Below, one piece after another: positions 51,664-58,794 of a stretch of 64,000 nucleotides of DNA. Below the pieces are notes generated by a model. It searched no databases. It was not told the DNA's origin and saw only the letters and a list, made by a program, of their open reading frames with translations. Source of the DNA: Acidobacteriota bacterium. GTDB taxonomy: Bacteria > Acidobacteriota > Thermoanaerobaculia > Thermoanaerobaculales > Thermoanaerobaculaceae. The position numbers were made by a program, and so were the translations under genes. The stretch lies in the NCBI GenBank assembly GCA_016213675.1, contig JACQZW010000024.1:1-64000 (forward strand), written 5' to 3'. Every line of letters starts with the position of its first letter. The first letter of the stretch is position 1.

Positions 51664-52521
51664 ATGAGACGAGAAGTCGTTGGGGCTCTACTCGGTGCCG
51701 CGCTGCTGGCGCTCGCCGCGGTGGCGGCCAGCGCGGACGAGCTGACGGTCAACTCCATCCTGGCGGCGCGTGATGCCGGGGCCCCGGTCGAAGGCCTGGT
51801 CGCGATGGTCAACAGCCCGGCGAATACCGTCGCCATGACGGCCGCGGACCTCGTGACGCTGCGTCACGCAGGCGTGCCGGAGGCCGTCATCGGCGCGATC
51901 TGGGCCCGCCTCCCGGCACCCACGCCGGGACCCGTGCCGCTTCAACCCGACGACGCCCGCTTGACCGGTATCGTGAGCCTGATCAGGTCGGGGATGTCGG
52001 GGTCGATCATCGCCGAGCAGGTCAGGCAGTCGGGAGAGGCGTACAACCTCACGGTCAACGACCTCCTCTACCTCAAGCAGAACGGCGCCTCCGAGACGAC
52101 GATGGCCGCCTTGATGGCGACCAGCGGCAGCGCTCCGACCGCACCGGCAGTCGCGCCCTCCGAGCTCGCCTTCGACGACCTGGTGATGGTGAGAGGGAAG
52201 GTGGTCGGGTTCCTGAAGAAGAACCGCCACGGTCGCCTGGTCATGGACGGTGAGACATTCCGCTGGGTGGACAAGCGAAGCTCGTCGCACAACCTCGACT
52301 TCCAGATCGCGGGCGTCGAGAAGGTGTGGCTCACGTGCGACGCGCGATCCTCCGGTAACTTCTGCCACCAGATCAACTTCAAGATCGTGAAGGGCGACCG
52401 CTACTCCTTCCAGGACGCCAACCGCGACTCGGGATCCAACGCCGCTGTCACCAGGGTCATGGAGGCGCTGCGCACGTACTACCCGCGCCTCACCTACTCA
52501 ACGCCGAACGTCGACGACTGA
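51664..52521 (+). CDS. Secreted protein of unknown function
   Basis: A 285-residue exported protein (signal peptide cut near ASADE, residue 25). Two related helical segments follow (LTVNSILAARDAGAPVEGLVAMVNS and LTVNDLLYLKQNGASETTMAALMAT), suggesting an internal repeat. After a Pro/Ala linker, the C-terminal domain (about 165-285) includes VVGFLKKNRHGRLVMDGETFRWVD and VEKVWLTCDARSSGNFCHQINFKI, with two Cys that may pair, and resembles a PH-like beta fold. No function is recognised. AGGAAAGGCAGGTGTTCC is the conserved regulon leader. It heads a possible operon with CsbD, a YeaQ-like protein, dodecin and a hydrolase. Confidence 0.82.
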   Translation: MRREVVGALLGAALLALAAVAASADELTVNSILAARDAGAPVEGLVAMVNSPANTVAMTAADLVTLRHAGVPEAVIGAIWARLPAPTPGPVPLQPDDARLTGIVSLIRSGMSGSIIAEQVRQSGEAYNLTVNDLLYLKQNGASETTMAALMATSGSAPTAPAVAPSELAFDDLVMVRGKVVGFLKKNRHGRLVMDGETFRWVDKRSSSHNLDFQIAGVEKVWLTCDARSSGNFCHQINFKIVKGDRYSFQDANRDSGSNAAVTRVMEALRTYYPRLTYSTPNVDD

Positions 52522-52595
52522 CCCATTCGGAACGGTCGTGCCCGACGCGCACGGCCAAAACCGGGATCCCCGGGATCCCAACTGGAGAGATCATC

Positions 52596-52799
52596 ATGCA
52601 GAAGCAGGAAGTGCGCGGCAAGGTGAAGAAGCTCAAGGGGCGGGTGAAGGAAGCCGCCGGCATCGTCACCAACAATCCCAAGCTGGAGCGGGAGGGTTCC
52701 CGGCAGCGGACCGAGGGCGCGGTCCAGGAGAGCCTCGGCAAGGCGCGCCGGAAGGTCGGCGAACTCGTCAGCGGAATCGCCAAGGCGATCAAGAAGTAG
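52596..52799 (+). CDS. CsbD family stress protein (second copy)
   Basis: A 67-residue hydrophilic CsbD-family protein with GKVKKLKGRVKEAAGIVTNN and QESLGKARRKVGELVSG. It is a paralogue of 23260-23463. Helical, charge-rich and lacking Cys, it is typical of this general-stress family of unknown mechanism. It lies 74 nt after the P10 gene and is probably on the same transcript. Confidence 0.9.
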   Translation: MQKQEVRGKVKKLKGRVKEAAGIVTNNPKLEREGSRQRTEGAVQESLGKARRKVGELVSGIAKAIKK

Positions 52800-52916
52800 G
52801 GCGGGCCGGATCGCGTTCGACTCTCTCCGCCGCTCGGTGAGACGCGGGCTCGAGAGAGCCGTCGGACAAGAACTTCGACCTCGCTGTCCTGGATGTGCAC
52901 GGGAAAGGAACCTGCC

Positions 52917-53195
52917 ATGCCAACGACCGTACCGGCATTCCTGCTTCTCCTCCTGATCGCGGCCGTCTGCGGCGCCCTCGGGAAGGCCATCGCGGGCAAC
53001 GTCCGCGGCGGGCTCGTCGTCTCGATCGCCCTCGGCTTCATCGGGTCTCTCGTCGGGCCCTGGGTCGCCCGGATGCTCAAGCTCCCGGAGCCGTTCATGG
53101 TCAACATCGGCGGGTATCCGTTCCCCGTCCTGTGGTCGATCATCGGCGCCGCTCTGTTCGTGGCGATCATTCACCTGTTTTCCCGACGGTGGTGA
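52917..53195 (+). CDS. GlsB/YeaQ/YmgE-like small membrane protein
   Basis: A 92-residue membrane protein with three helices (PAFLLLLLIAAVCGALGKAI, GGLVVSIALGFIGSLVGPWVA and PVLWSIIGAALFVAIIHLF). The gap between helices and the GLVVSIALGFIGSLVG segment match the transglycosylase-associated (YeaQ/YmgE/GlsB) family, which is stress-induced in other bacteria. GGGAAAGGAACCTGCC supports the ATG at 52917 over upstream starts. It sits between CsbD and dodecin. Confidence 0.82.
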   Translation: MPTTVPAFLLLLLIAAVCGALGKAIAGNVRGGLVVSIALGFIGSLVGPWVARMLKLPEPFMVNIGGYPFPVLWSIIGAALFVAIIHLFSRRW

Positions 53196-53344
53196 GGACG
53201 GCGTCGCCGGCCGAGTCACCGGCCCGCACGGACGGCCGCTGCGGGTTTCGAGTCGGTTGCACCTTCATCGCGGGCAGTCCTGGCCTCGAGCCGCTCGGGG
53301 AGCTGCCCGGAGTTACGTGACCACGAACCAGCAAGGAGGACGTC

Positions 53345-53548
53345 ATGTCAGTCGCGAAGGTCTCGGAAATCAGCGCCACCTCGACGAAGAGCTTTCAGGA
53401 TGCCATCGAAGAGGGGATCGACAGGGCGAACAAGACGCTGCGCAACGTGCGAAGCGCCTGGATCAAGGAGCAGCAGGTCAGGGTGAAGAAGGGCTCCATC
53501 ACGGAGTTTCAGGTCAACATGATGGTCACCTTCGTCATCGACGACTAG
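53345..53548 (+). CDS. Dodecin family flavoprotein
   Basis: A 67-residue protein of the dodecin family, which forms hollow dodecamers storing flavin (or CoA). Typical features are VAKVSEISATSTKSFQDAIEEGIDRANKTLRNVRSAWIKEQ, containing the flavin-stacking Trp, and the C-terminal strand EFQVNMMVTFVIDD. AGCAAGGAGGACGTC gives a strong ribosome binding site. It is likely a flavin buffer or protectant under stress; co-location with CsbD and YeaQ-like genes supports that. Confidence 0.93.
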   Translation: MSVAKVSEISATSTKSFQDAIEEGIDRANKTLRNVRSAWIKEQQVRVKKGSITEFQVNMMVTFVIDD

Positions 53549-53589
53549 CGCCGAGGGAGTGCCGCGATCCCGGACTGGCAGGGGCGGGC

Positions 53590-54495
53590 ATGGAGATGAT
53601 CGGTCAGGCGCATGCGACCGGCGCCAACGGCACGTCGATCGCCTGGAGCGAGATGGGTGAAGGCGATCCCCTGGTCCTCATCCACGGGTTTCAGCAGTCG
53701 CATCGCACCTGGCGCCGCGTCGCACCGCTGCTTGCGGAGGAGTTCCGCCTGCTGATGCCCGACCTGCCCGGTCACGGCCTCTCCGGACGGCCGGACGCGC
53801 CATACACGCTGACGTGGTACGCGAAGACGGTTTCGGCGTGGATGGACGCGATCGGCGTTCGGAGGGCCCACGTTTGCGGGCATTCGTTCGGCGGCGGCAT
53901 CGCGCAGTGGATGCTGCTCGACCACCGGAAGAGGGTGGATCGTCTCGCGCTCGTGGCGCCGGGCGGGCTCGGGCTCGAGTGCGGCATCGGTCTTCGGCTC
54001 GCGACGTTCCCGGTGCTCGGGCGCGCGCTCACGCCGTTCGTGATCCGCCACGTCCTCCCGCTCGTCGTCCGGCACGCCTCCTCGACCTTCGCCCACACGG
54101 AGGCCGGCGAGGTCGAGCGGGCCCAGGCGATGAACCGCATTCCCGGCACCGACCGTGCATTCCAGCGCTCGGTCGAGGGCGTCATCAACTTCTCCGGCCA
54201 GCACGTGCGGACGTCGGACCGCGTCCAGGAGGTCGCGTCGCTCCCGGCCATCGCCATGTTCTGGGGTGAGCGCGATCCGATCATCCCGGTCAGGCACGGG
54301 CAGGGCGCCTTCGAGGGCTCCACCGATGTCACGCTGACGACCTACCCGGAATCGGGGCACTTCCCGCATCTCGACCTGCCGCTCGTCTTCGCCCGCGACC
54401 TCACTGCGTTCCTCCGCAACCGGCTCCGCCCCGCGGCACGGATTCCCCGCGCAGGGCGGCGGAGGAGGCCGAAGGACCGCCTCGGAGCTGCCTGA
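53590..54495 (+). CDS. Alpha/beta hydrolase
   Basis: A 301-residue alpha/beta-hydrolase-fold enzyme. Motifs: oxyanion region LVLIHGFQQS, nucleophile Ser in GHSFGGG, an acid in GERDPIIPV and catalytic His in ESGHFPHLD. It resembles epoxide hydrolase/haloperoxidase/MhpC-type enzymes; the substrate cannot be told. It has an Arg/Pro-rich tail. It lies 41 nt after dodecin, so is probably the last gene of the P10 unit. The frame is open upstream, but ATG 53590 gives the normal N-terminus. Confidence 0.9.
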   Translation: MEMIGQAHATGANGTSIAWSEMGEGDPLVLIHGFQQSHRTWRRVAPLLAEEFRLLMPDLPGHGLSGRPDAPYTLTWYAKTVSAWMDAIGVRRAHVCGHSFGGGIAQWMLLDHRKRVDRLALVAPGGLGLECGIGLRLATFPVLGRALTPFVIRHVLPLVVRHASSTFAHTEAGEVERAQAMNRIPGTDRAFQRSVEGVINFSGQHVRTSDRVQEVASLPAIAMFWGERDPIIPVRHGQGAFEGSTDVTLTTYPESGHFPHLDLPLVFARDLTAFLRNRLRPAARIPRAGRRRRPKDRLGAA

Positions 54496-54564
54496 GCCGG
54501 GCGGCGCGCCTGACGCCCGGCCGCCGCCAGGCCGCGGGCCGACTACGGAGGATGGCCGGCAGCC

Positions 54565-54639
54565 GCGTAGTTCCTACCTGGTCCGAGCCTCCGCGTTCGG
54601 GTAGAAAGTGCTCTTCCTGGAAAGGGATACGAGGGCTAG
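54565..54639 (+). promoter_or_regulatory. Box A/B/CTAG promoter P11
   Basis: Box A GCGTAGTTCCTACCT (54565-54579), box B GGGTAGAAAGTGCTCTTCCT (54599-54618) and CTAG (54636-54639), with 19- and 17-bp gaps. The start codon is 37 nt from the CTAG start. Confidence 0.9.
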
Positions 54640-54672
54640 ATTCGAGTCGGGTGCCAGGAAGGACGGCCTGCC

Positions 54673-55314
54673 ATGAGACGCACGGGTGAGGGATCGACGG
54701 TGACCGAGGGACGTGTCTTCGGTCACGACGGAGCCGGAGTCGTCGCCCTGACCACGCCGCAACACGCGCTCGCAGGACTGTTCCTCGGTGGCTCGCCGGC
54801 CAGGTTGGTCGTCCACGCGCGGACGGCAATGCAGCACGTGATCCCCTGGCCAGGGACGTCGTCGTGGCAGTGGCGGCAGCCGGCCACGCCCCGGGTCCCT
54901 CTTCCGGAACGTCTTGCTCCTGGTTCGCCGCAGCCGATACCCGAAGAGAGCACGCCTCAGGCCAGGCGCGACAGACTCCACGCGAACGGGACGTGGGCCT
55001 CGTCGATGCCGGGCCCGACGACGAGAAGCCGCACGGGCGAGTGGGAATGGCTCCGTCGGCTCGTCGGCCTGTCCGGCTTGGGCTGGGCGTTCGTTCTCAC
55101 GGCGGTCTGTTGGGAGCTCTTCGCCGTCGCGTTGTCCCTGTGTGCCGGCTGGGGATGGGACAAGGGAGCGGGCTTCTTCGCGTGGGGACTCGGGATCCTC
55201 GCGTTGGGTTTCTATCTGAGGACGAGCAGGCAAAGCCCTGCAGTCTCCCGTCTCTTCCTCGGCGTCAACATCCTCGTCGTCGGTGTGCTCTCCCTGGTGG
55301 TCGCCACCAGGTAG
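54673..55314 (+). CDS. Membrane protein of unknown function, odd N-terminus
   Basis: A 213-residue frame under promoter P11 with the conserved leader CCAGGAAGGACGGCCTGCC. The last ~90 residues are a convincing membrane domain with three helices (WAFVLTAVCWELFAVALSL, GAGFFAWGLGILALGFYL, LFLGVNILVVGVLSLVV). The first ~115 residues are rich in Arg, Pro, Thr and Ser, with no recognisable domain. Either the gene carries a disordered cytoplasmic head, or the true protein starts later and the 5' part is decayed or frameshifted. The family is unknown. Confidence 0.62.
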   Translation: MRRTGEGSTVTEGRVFGHDGAGVVALTTPQHALAGLFLGGSPARLVVHARTAMQHVIPWPGTSSWQWRQPATPRVPLPERLAPGSPQPIPEESTPQARRDRLHANGTWASSMPGPTTRSRTGEWEWLRRLVGLSGLGWAFVLTAVCWELFAVALSLCAGWGWDKGAGFFAWGLGILALGFYLRTSRQSPAVSRLFLGVNILVVGVLSLVVATR

Positions 55315-55321
55315 ATCCATG

Positions 55322-56385
55322 GTGCCAGGGCCGACGAGTTTTGCACTTTCTATCGGTCGGCCGCCAGGTCTCCAATGAGCGCGCGGTCGAGGTCCTCGTA
55401 GCGCTGCCGAATGAGTTCGTCATGCTGCCGCATCTCGGCGCCCAGCCGACACCACCGCGTCACGACGTCGGCCCGCCGCTCCAGGGCATCGCCAAGCGCC
55501 TTCGTCCTCACCCGCCAACGCTCGACGGCCAGCGCGGCGATGAGGTAGCGCTGGATGCTGACGTCCCGGTCCTGCCCGGGCCCGCGCAGTCGTTCCAGGC
55601 CGACTCCGAGCCGTTTGCTGGCGCGTTGCAGAAACACCTCTGCAGACACTCGGGGCCGGTCGAGTCCTGGGCTCCGGCGGAGAGGATCGAGCAGCGGGAC
55701 TGACGCCACGACCGGGCGGTCCGGCTCTGCCTGCCACCACGGCAACCGCCCCGGCTGTGCCGCGAGCCAGTCCGCGGCACGTTCGCGCCGCAGCGTCGCG
55801 AGATACGAGCGGCGAGCCGCCCGCGCGGTCGTGCCGAACAGCGAGAGCGCGGCCTCGGCGTCGACGAGGCGTCGCGGCTCCACTCCGAGCAACTCGCGAT
55901 GCCCCGTGTACGGGTAAGCGGCAGGATCCGTGACGAGTCCCGCAGCGACGGCGTTGAGGTGGATGTAGCTGACGAGCCGGAACAACTGCTGCTCCCCGCG
56001 GACCAACTTGGCCTTGTAGCGGCTTTGCCAAAGCGGCCCCGAGGAGCGGCAACGCCGGTTGTACCCGAGCCCGAACCGTGCCTGGGCGGAGCCGATGGTG
56101 CGGGCGAGCGGCACGGGGCCGCTCCGCACGGCGAGGTGGTAGTGGTTGGACATCACGCACCACGCCAGGACGACGACACCGTCGCGCGTGCAGGCTCTCT
56201 GCATGAGGTCGACGAATCGCTCGGCCTCGTCCTCGGCGGCGAAGACGTCGGCGCCGCGAGCGAGGCGGTTGTACACATGGAAGACCGCTCCCTCGACGAA
56301 GACGCGTGGTTGTCTCGGCACGGTCGCCGCACCCTCCGTGTCGCCATCGTAATGCAGATATTGCAAAACTCGTCGGCCCTGGCAC
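55322..56385 (-). mobile_element. RAYT/IS200-like transposase unit with 24-bp inverted repeats
   Basis: A 1064-bp unit bounded by perfect 24-bp inverted repeats: 55322-55345 (begins GTGCCAGGGCC, ends GTTTTGCA) and 56362-56385 (its reverse complement). The only gene inside is the HUH transposase. The repeats do not recur elsewhere in the window. No target duplication was recognised. Confidence 0.75.
55350..56321 (-). CDS. REP-associated tyrosine (Y1/HUH) transposase-like protein
   Basis: A 323-residue Y1 transposase. The metal-binding HUH motif is His60-Tyr-His62 (MSNHYHLAV) and the likely catalytic Tyr119 lies in SYIHLNAVAAGLV, as in RAYT proteins. The C-terminus (RCFLQRASKRLGVGLERLRG-like, then a helical end) resembles the DnaA-C-like helical extension seen in some RAYTs. 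The start is taken as GTG 56321 (MPRQPRVFVEGAVFHVYNR); the frame is open upstream. The family nicks and moves or domesticates palindromic repeats. The gene seems intact. It is flanked by perfect inverted repeats. Confidence 0.87.
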   Translation of the reverse strand: MPRQPRVFVEGAVFHVYNRLARGADVFAAEDEAERFVDLMQRACTRDGVVVLAWCVMSNHYHLAVRSGPVPLARTIGSAQARFGLGYNRRCRSSGPLWQSRYKAKLVRGEQQLFRLVSYIHLNAVAAGLVTDPAAYPYTGHRELLGVEPRRLVDAEAALSLFGTTARAARRSYLATLRRERAADWLAAQPGRLPWWQAEPDRPVVASVPLLDPLRRSPGLDRPRVSAEVFLQRASKRLGVGLERLRGPGQDRDVSIQRYLIAALAVERWRVRTKALGDALERRADVVTRWCRLGAEMRQHDELIRQRYEDLDRALIGDLAADR

Positions 56386-56465
56386 GAAGGGGGAGGGCGG
56401 TTCTGGTAGGCTCGAGGCGGAGTAGGCACGTGACAGCAGGTCGGGCGTGCGGCGAGGAGGTAGAC

Positions 56466-57671
56466 GTGGACTTCTCCGAGAGCCAGAAGGTCACGACGAT
56501 CCGCGGCGTCGTCCGCGAGTTCATGGCGGCCGAGGTGGTCCCCCTCGAGCCGACGCTGCGCCACGACGGATTCGTCGCGCTGCTCCCGCGCCTGCACGAG
56601 GTCCGGGAGCGGGCCCGACAGACCGGTCTGTTCGCGGCGCACATCCCGGAGGCGTACGGCGGCGCCGGCCTCACGCTCCTCGAGTTCGCGAGCATGAGCG
56701 AGGAGCTGGGCAGGAGCCCCCTCGGGCACTACGTCTTCAACGTCCAGGCGCCCGACGTCGGCAACATGGAGGTGCTGATCGAGCACGGCACCCCCGAGCA
56801 GAAGTCGCGCTACCTCGAGCCGCTCGTCCGCGGCGAGATCCGCAGTTGCTTCACGATGACCGAACCGGAGTTCGCCGGCTCGAACCCGGTGTGGCTCGGG
56901 ACGACGGCCCGGAAGGACTCCGGCGACTGGGTGATCCGCGGCCACAAGTGGTTCGCGTCGTCCGCGGAGGGGGCCACCCTCGCCGTCTGCATGGCGGTGA
57001 CGAACCCCGACGCGGCCGACCCGTACCACCGGGCGAGCATGATCCTCGTCCCGACCGACACCCCGGGCTTCGAGCTGATCGGCAACATCTCGGTGATGGG
57101 CGAGCGCGGCGGCGACTGGGCGAGCCACGGCGAGGTGAGCTACCAGGACGCCCGCGTCCCACTCGCGAACCTCCTGGGCGCCGAGGGCGAGGGGTTCGTC
57201 ATCGCCCAGGAGCGCCTCGGCCCGGGGCGGATCCACCACTGCATGCGCTGGATCGGGGTGTGCGAGCGCGCGCTCGATATCCTCTGCCGGCACGCGGCCA
57301 CCCGCGAGCTCGCGCCCGGCCATCCGCTCGGCGAGAAGCAGCTCGTCCAGGCGTGGATCGCCGAGAGCCGGGCCGAGATCGACGCGGCGCGCCTGCTGGT
57401 CCTGCACGCGGCGTGGAAGATCGTGACGGCCGGCGCGCGCGCCGCCCGCGAGGAGGTCTCGCTCATCAAGTTTACGGTGGCGCGCACGCTCCAGCGCGTC
57501 CTCGACCGGGCGATCCAGGGGCTCGGCGGCCTCGGGATGACCGACGACACGCCGCTCGCGTACTGGTACGCGCACGAACGCGCGGCGCGGATTTACGACG
57601 GCGCGGACGAAGTTCACGTCGAGTCGGTGGCGCGGCGGATCCTGCGCGGCTACGGGATGCGGACGCGATGA
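56466..57671 (+). CDS. Acyl-CoA dehydrogenase (ACAD10/11-like)
   Basis: A 401-residue FAD-dependent acyl-CoA dehydrogenase. Features include FAAHIPEAYGGAGLTLLEFASMSEELGR, the FAD/substrate segment CFTMTEPEFAGSNP, KWFASSAEGA, and the C-terminal RAIQGLGGLGMTDDTPL and YDGADEVHVESVARRIL. GTG 56466 with GAGGAGG upstream is the start. The stop overlaps the following phosphotransferase-fold gene by ATGA. In animals the two activities are fused in ACAD10/11, which process phosphorylated 4-hydroxyacyl-CoAs, so the pair probably degrades 4-hydroxy acids. Confidence 0.93.
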   Translation: MDFSESQKVTTIRGVVREFMAAEVVPLEPTLRHDGFVALLPRLHEVRERARQTGLFAAHIPEAYGGAGLTLLEFASMSEELGRSPLGHYVFNVQAPDVGNMEVLIEHGTPEQKSRYLEPLVRGEIRSCFTMTEPEFAGSNPVWLGTTARKDSGDWVIRGHKWFASSAEGATLAVCMAVTNPDAADPYHRASMILVPTDTPGFELIGNISVMGERGGDWASHGEVSYQDARVPLANLLGAEGEGFVIAQERLGPGRIHHCMRWIGVCERALDILCRHAATRELAPGHPLGEKQLVQAWIAESRAEIDAARLLVLHAAWKIVTAGARAAREEVSLIKFTVARTLQRVLDRAIQGLGGLGMTDDTPLAYWYAHERAARIYDGADEVHVESVARRILRGYGMRTR

Positions 57672-58747
57672 GCGCGGACGCGCCGGCCGGCGAGCGGGCC
57701 GGGGCGGTGCGCCCGGGCGAGGAGCTCGACGTCGCCGCCGTCGACGCGTTCCTCAAGGCCCGCGTCGCCGGCCTCGAGGGCGTGCCGCGGGTGACGCAGT
57801 ACTCCGGCGGCGCCTCCAACTGGACGTACCGGCTCGAGTACCCGTCGCACGACCTCGTGCTGCGGCGCCCGCCGGCGGGGACGAAGGCGAAGTCGGCGCA
57901 CGACATGCGCCGCGAGTTCGAGGTGCAGCAAGCGCTGAAGCCGGTGTTCCCGTACGTCCCCGAGATGATCGCCTTCTGCGACGACCCGGCGATCCTCGGC
58001 TGCGACTTCTACGTGATGCGGCGGGTTCCCGGGGTGATCCCGCGCGCGAACCTGCCGCGCGGCGTCACGCTGACGGCGGCGGAGGCCCGCCGCATGTGCC
58101 TGGCGGTGCTCGACCGGCTCGTCGAGCTGCACGCCGTCGACGTCTCCGCGACCGGCCTCGAGGCGATGGGGCGGGGGACGGGGTACGCGCGGCGCCAGAT
58201 CGACGGCTGGAGCGACCGCTACGGCAAGGCGCGCACCTGGAACGTGCCGACGTTCGCGAAGGTGATCACCTGGCTGAAGGCGAACACGCCCGAGGACGTC
58301 GCGACCTGCGTCATCCACGGCGACTACCGCCTCGACAACGTCGTCCTCGACCCAAGCGACCTGACGCGGGTGGTCGGCATCCTCGACTGGGAGATGGCGA
58401 CGCTCGGCGACCCGCTCATGGACCTCGGCAACTCCCTCGCCTACTGGGTCGAGGTCGGCGACGATTTCCTGATCCGCTCGATGCGCCGCCAGCCGACCCA
58501 CCTCCCCGGCATGCTCACCCGTCGCGAGGTGGTGGCGACCTACTTCGAGCGCACCGGTCTGGCGCCGCGCGACTTCACGTTCTACGAGGTCTACGGCCTG
58601 TTCCGCCTCGCGGTGATCGCGCAGCAGATCTACTTCCGCTACCACCACCGGCAGACCAGGAACCCTGCGTTCAAGCGCTTCTGGCTGCTCGCCCACTACC
58701 TCGAGTGGCGGTGCCGGCGCCTGATTCGCCGGGCCCGGCACACCTGA
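57668..58747 (+). CDS. APH-fold phosphotransferase, partner of acyl-CoA dehydrogenase
   Basis: A 359-residue protein of the aminoglycoside phosphotransferase/choline kinase fold. It has YSGGASNWTYRLEY (nucleotide loop), LVLRRPPAG with the ATP-binding Arg/Lys region, the Brenner motif CVIHGDYRLDNVVL and the metal motif ILDWEMATLGDPLMDLG. This subclass is the N-terminal half of eukaryotic ACAD10/11, thought to phosphorylate 4-hydroxyacyl groups before the dehydrogenase domain acts. The 4-nt overlap with that dehydrogenase gene supports the same pathway. Antibiotic resistance is unlikely. Confidence 0.9.
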   Translation: MSADAPAGERAGAVRPGEELDVAAVDAFLKARVAGLEGVPRVTQYSGGASNWTYRLEYPSHDLVLRRPPAGTKAKSAHDMRREFEVQQALKPVFPYVPEMIAFCDDPAILGCDFYVMRRVPGVIPRANLPRGVTLTAAEARRMCLAVLDRLVELHAVDVSATGLEAMGRGTGYARRQIDGWSDRYGKARTWNVPTFAKVITWLKANTPEDVATCVIHGDYRLDNVVLDPSDLTRVVGILDWEMATLGDPLMDLGNSLAYWVEVGDDFLIRSMRRQPTHLPGMLTRREVVATYFERTGLAPRDFTFYEVYGLFRLAVIAQQIYFRYHHRQTRNPAFKRFWLLAHYLEWRCRRLIRRARHT

Positions 58748-58756
58748 CGGGGGGCG

Positions 58757-58787
58757 CCTCGGGCGGGGCACGGCGCCCCGCCCGAGG
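58757..58787. terminator. Bidirectional hairpin between convergent genes
   Basis: Perfect 13-bp stem (CCTCGGGCGGGGC, loop of 5 nt, GCCCCGCCCGAGG) filling the 47-bp gap between the convergent stop codons at 58747 and 58795. Confidence 0.7.
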
Positions 58788-58794
58788 TCGCCGA

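Noticed and set aside
22143-54639. Considered that the recurring 75-bp sequence could be a dispersed mobile repeat or CRISPR-like array
   Set aside because: Copies are single, always oriented towards a gene start at a near-fixed distance, and conserved only in three short blocks with divergent spacers. That is promoter behaviour, not a copied repeat.
55350-57617. A single 755-codon frame reading through the transposase from upstream
   Set aside because: The upstream 430 codons are antisense to the acyl-CoA dehydrogenase gene; the transposase family starts at GTG 56321.
57668-58747. Aminoglycoside resistance kinase
   Set aside because: The fold matches, but coupling to an acyl-CoA dehydrogenase gene and the ACAD10/11 parallel make a metabolic kinase much more likely.
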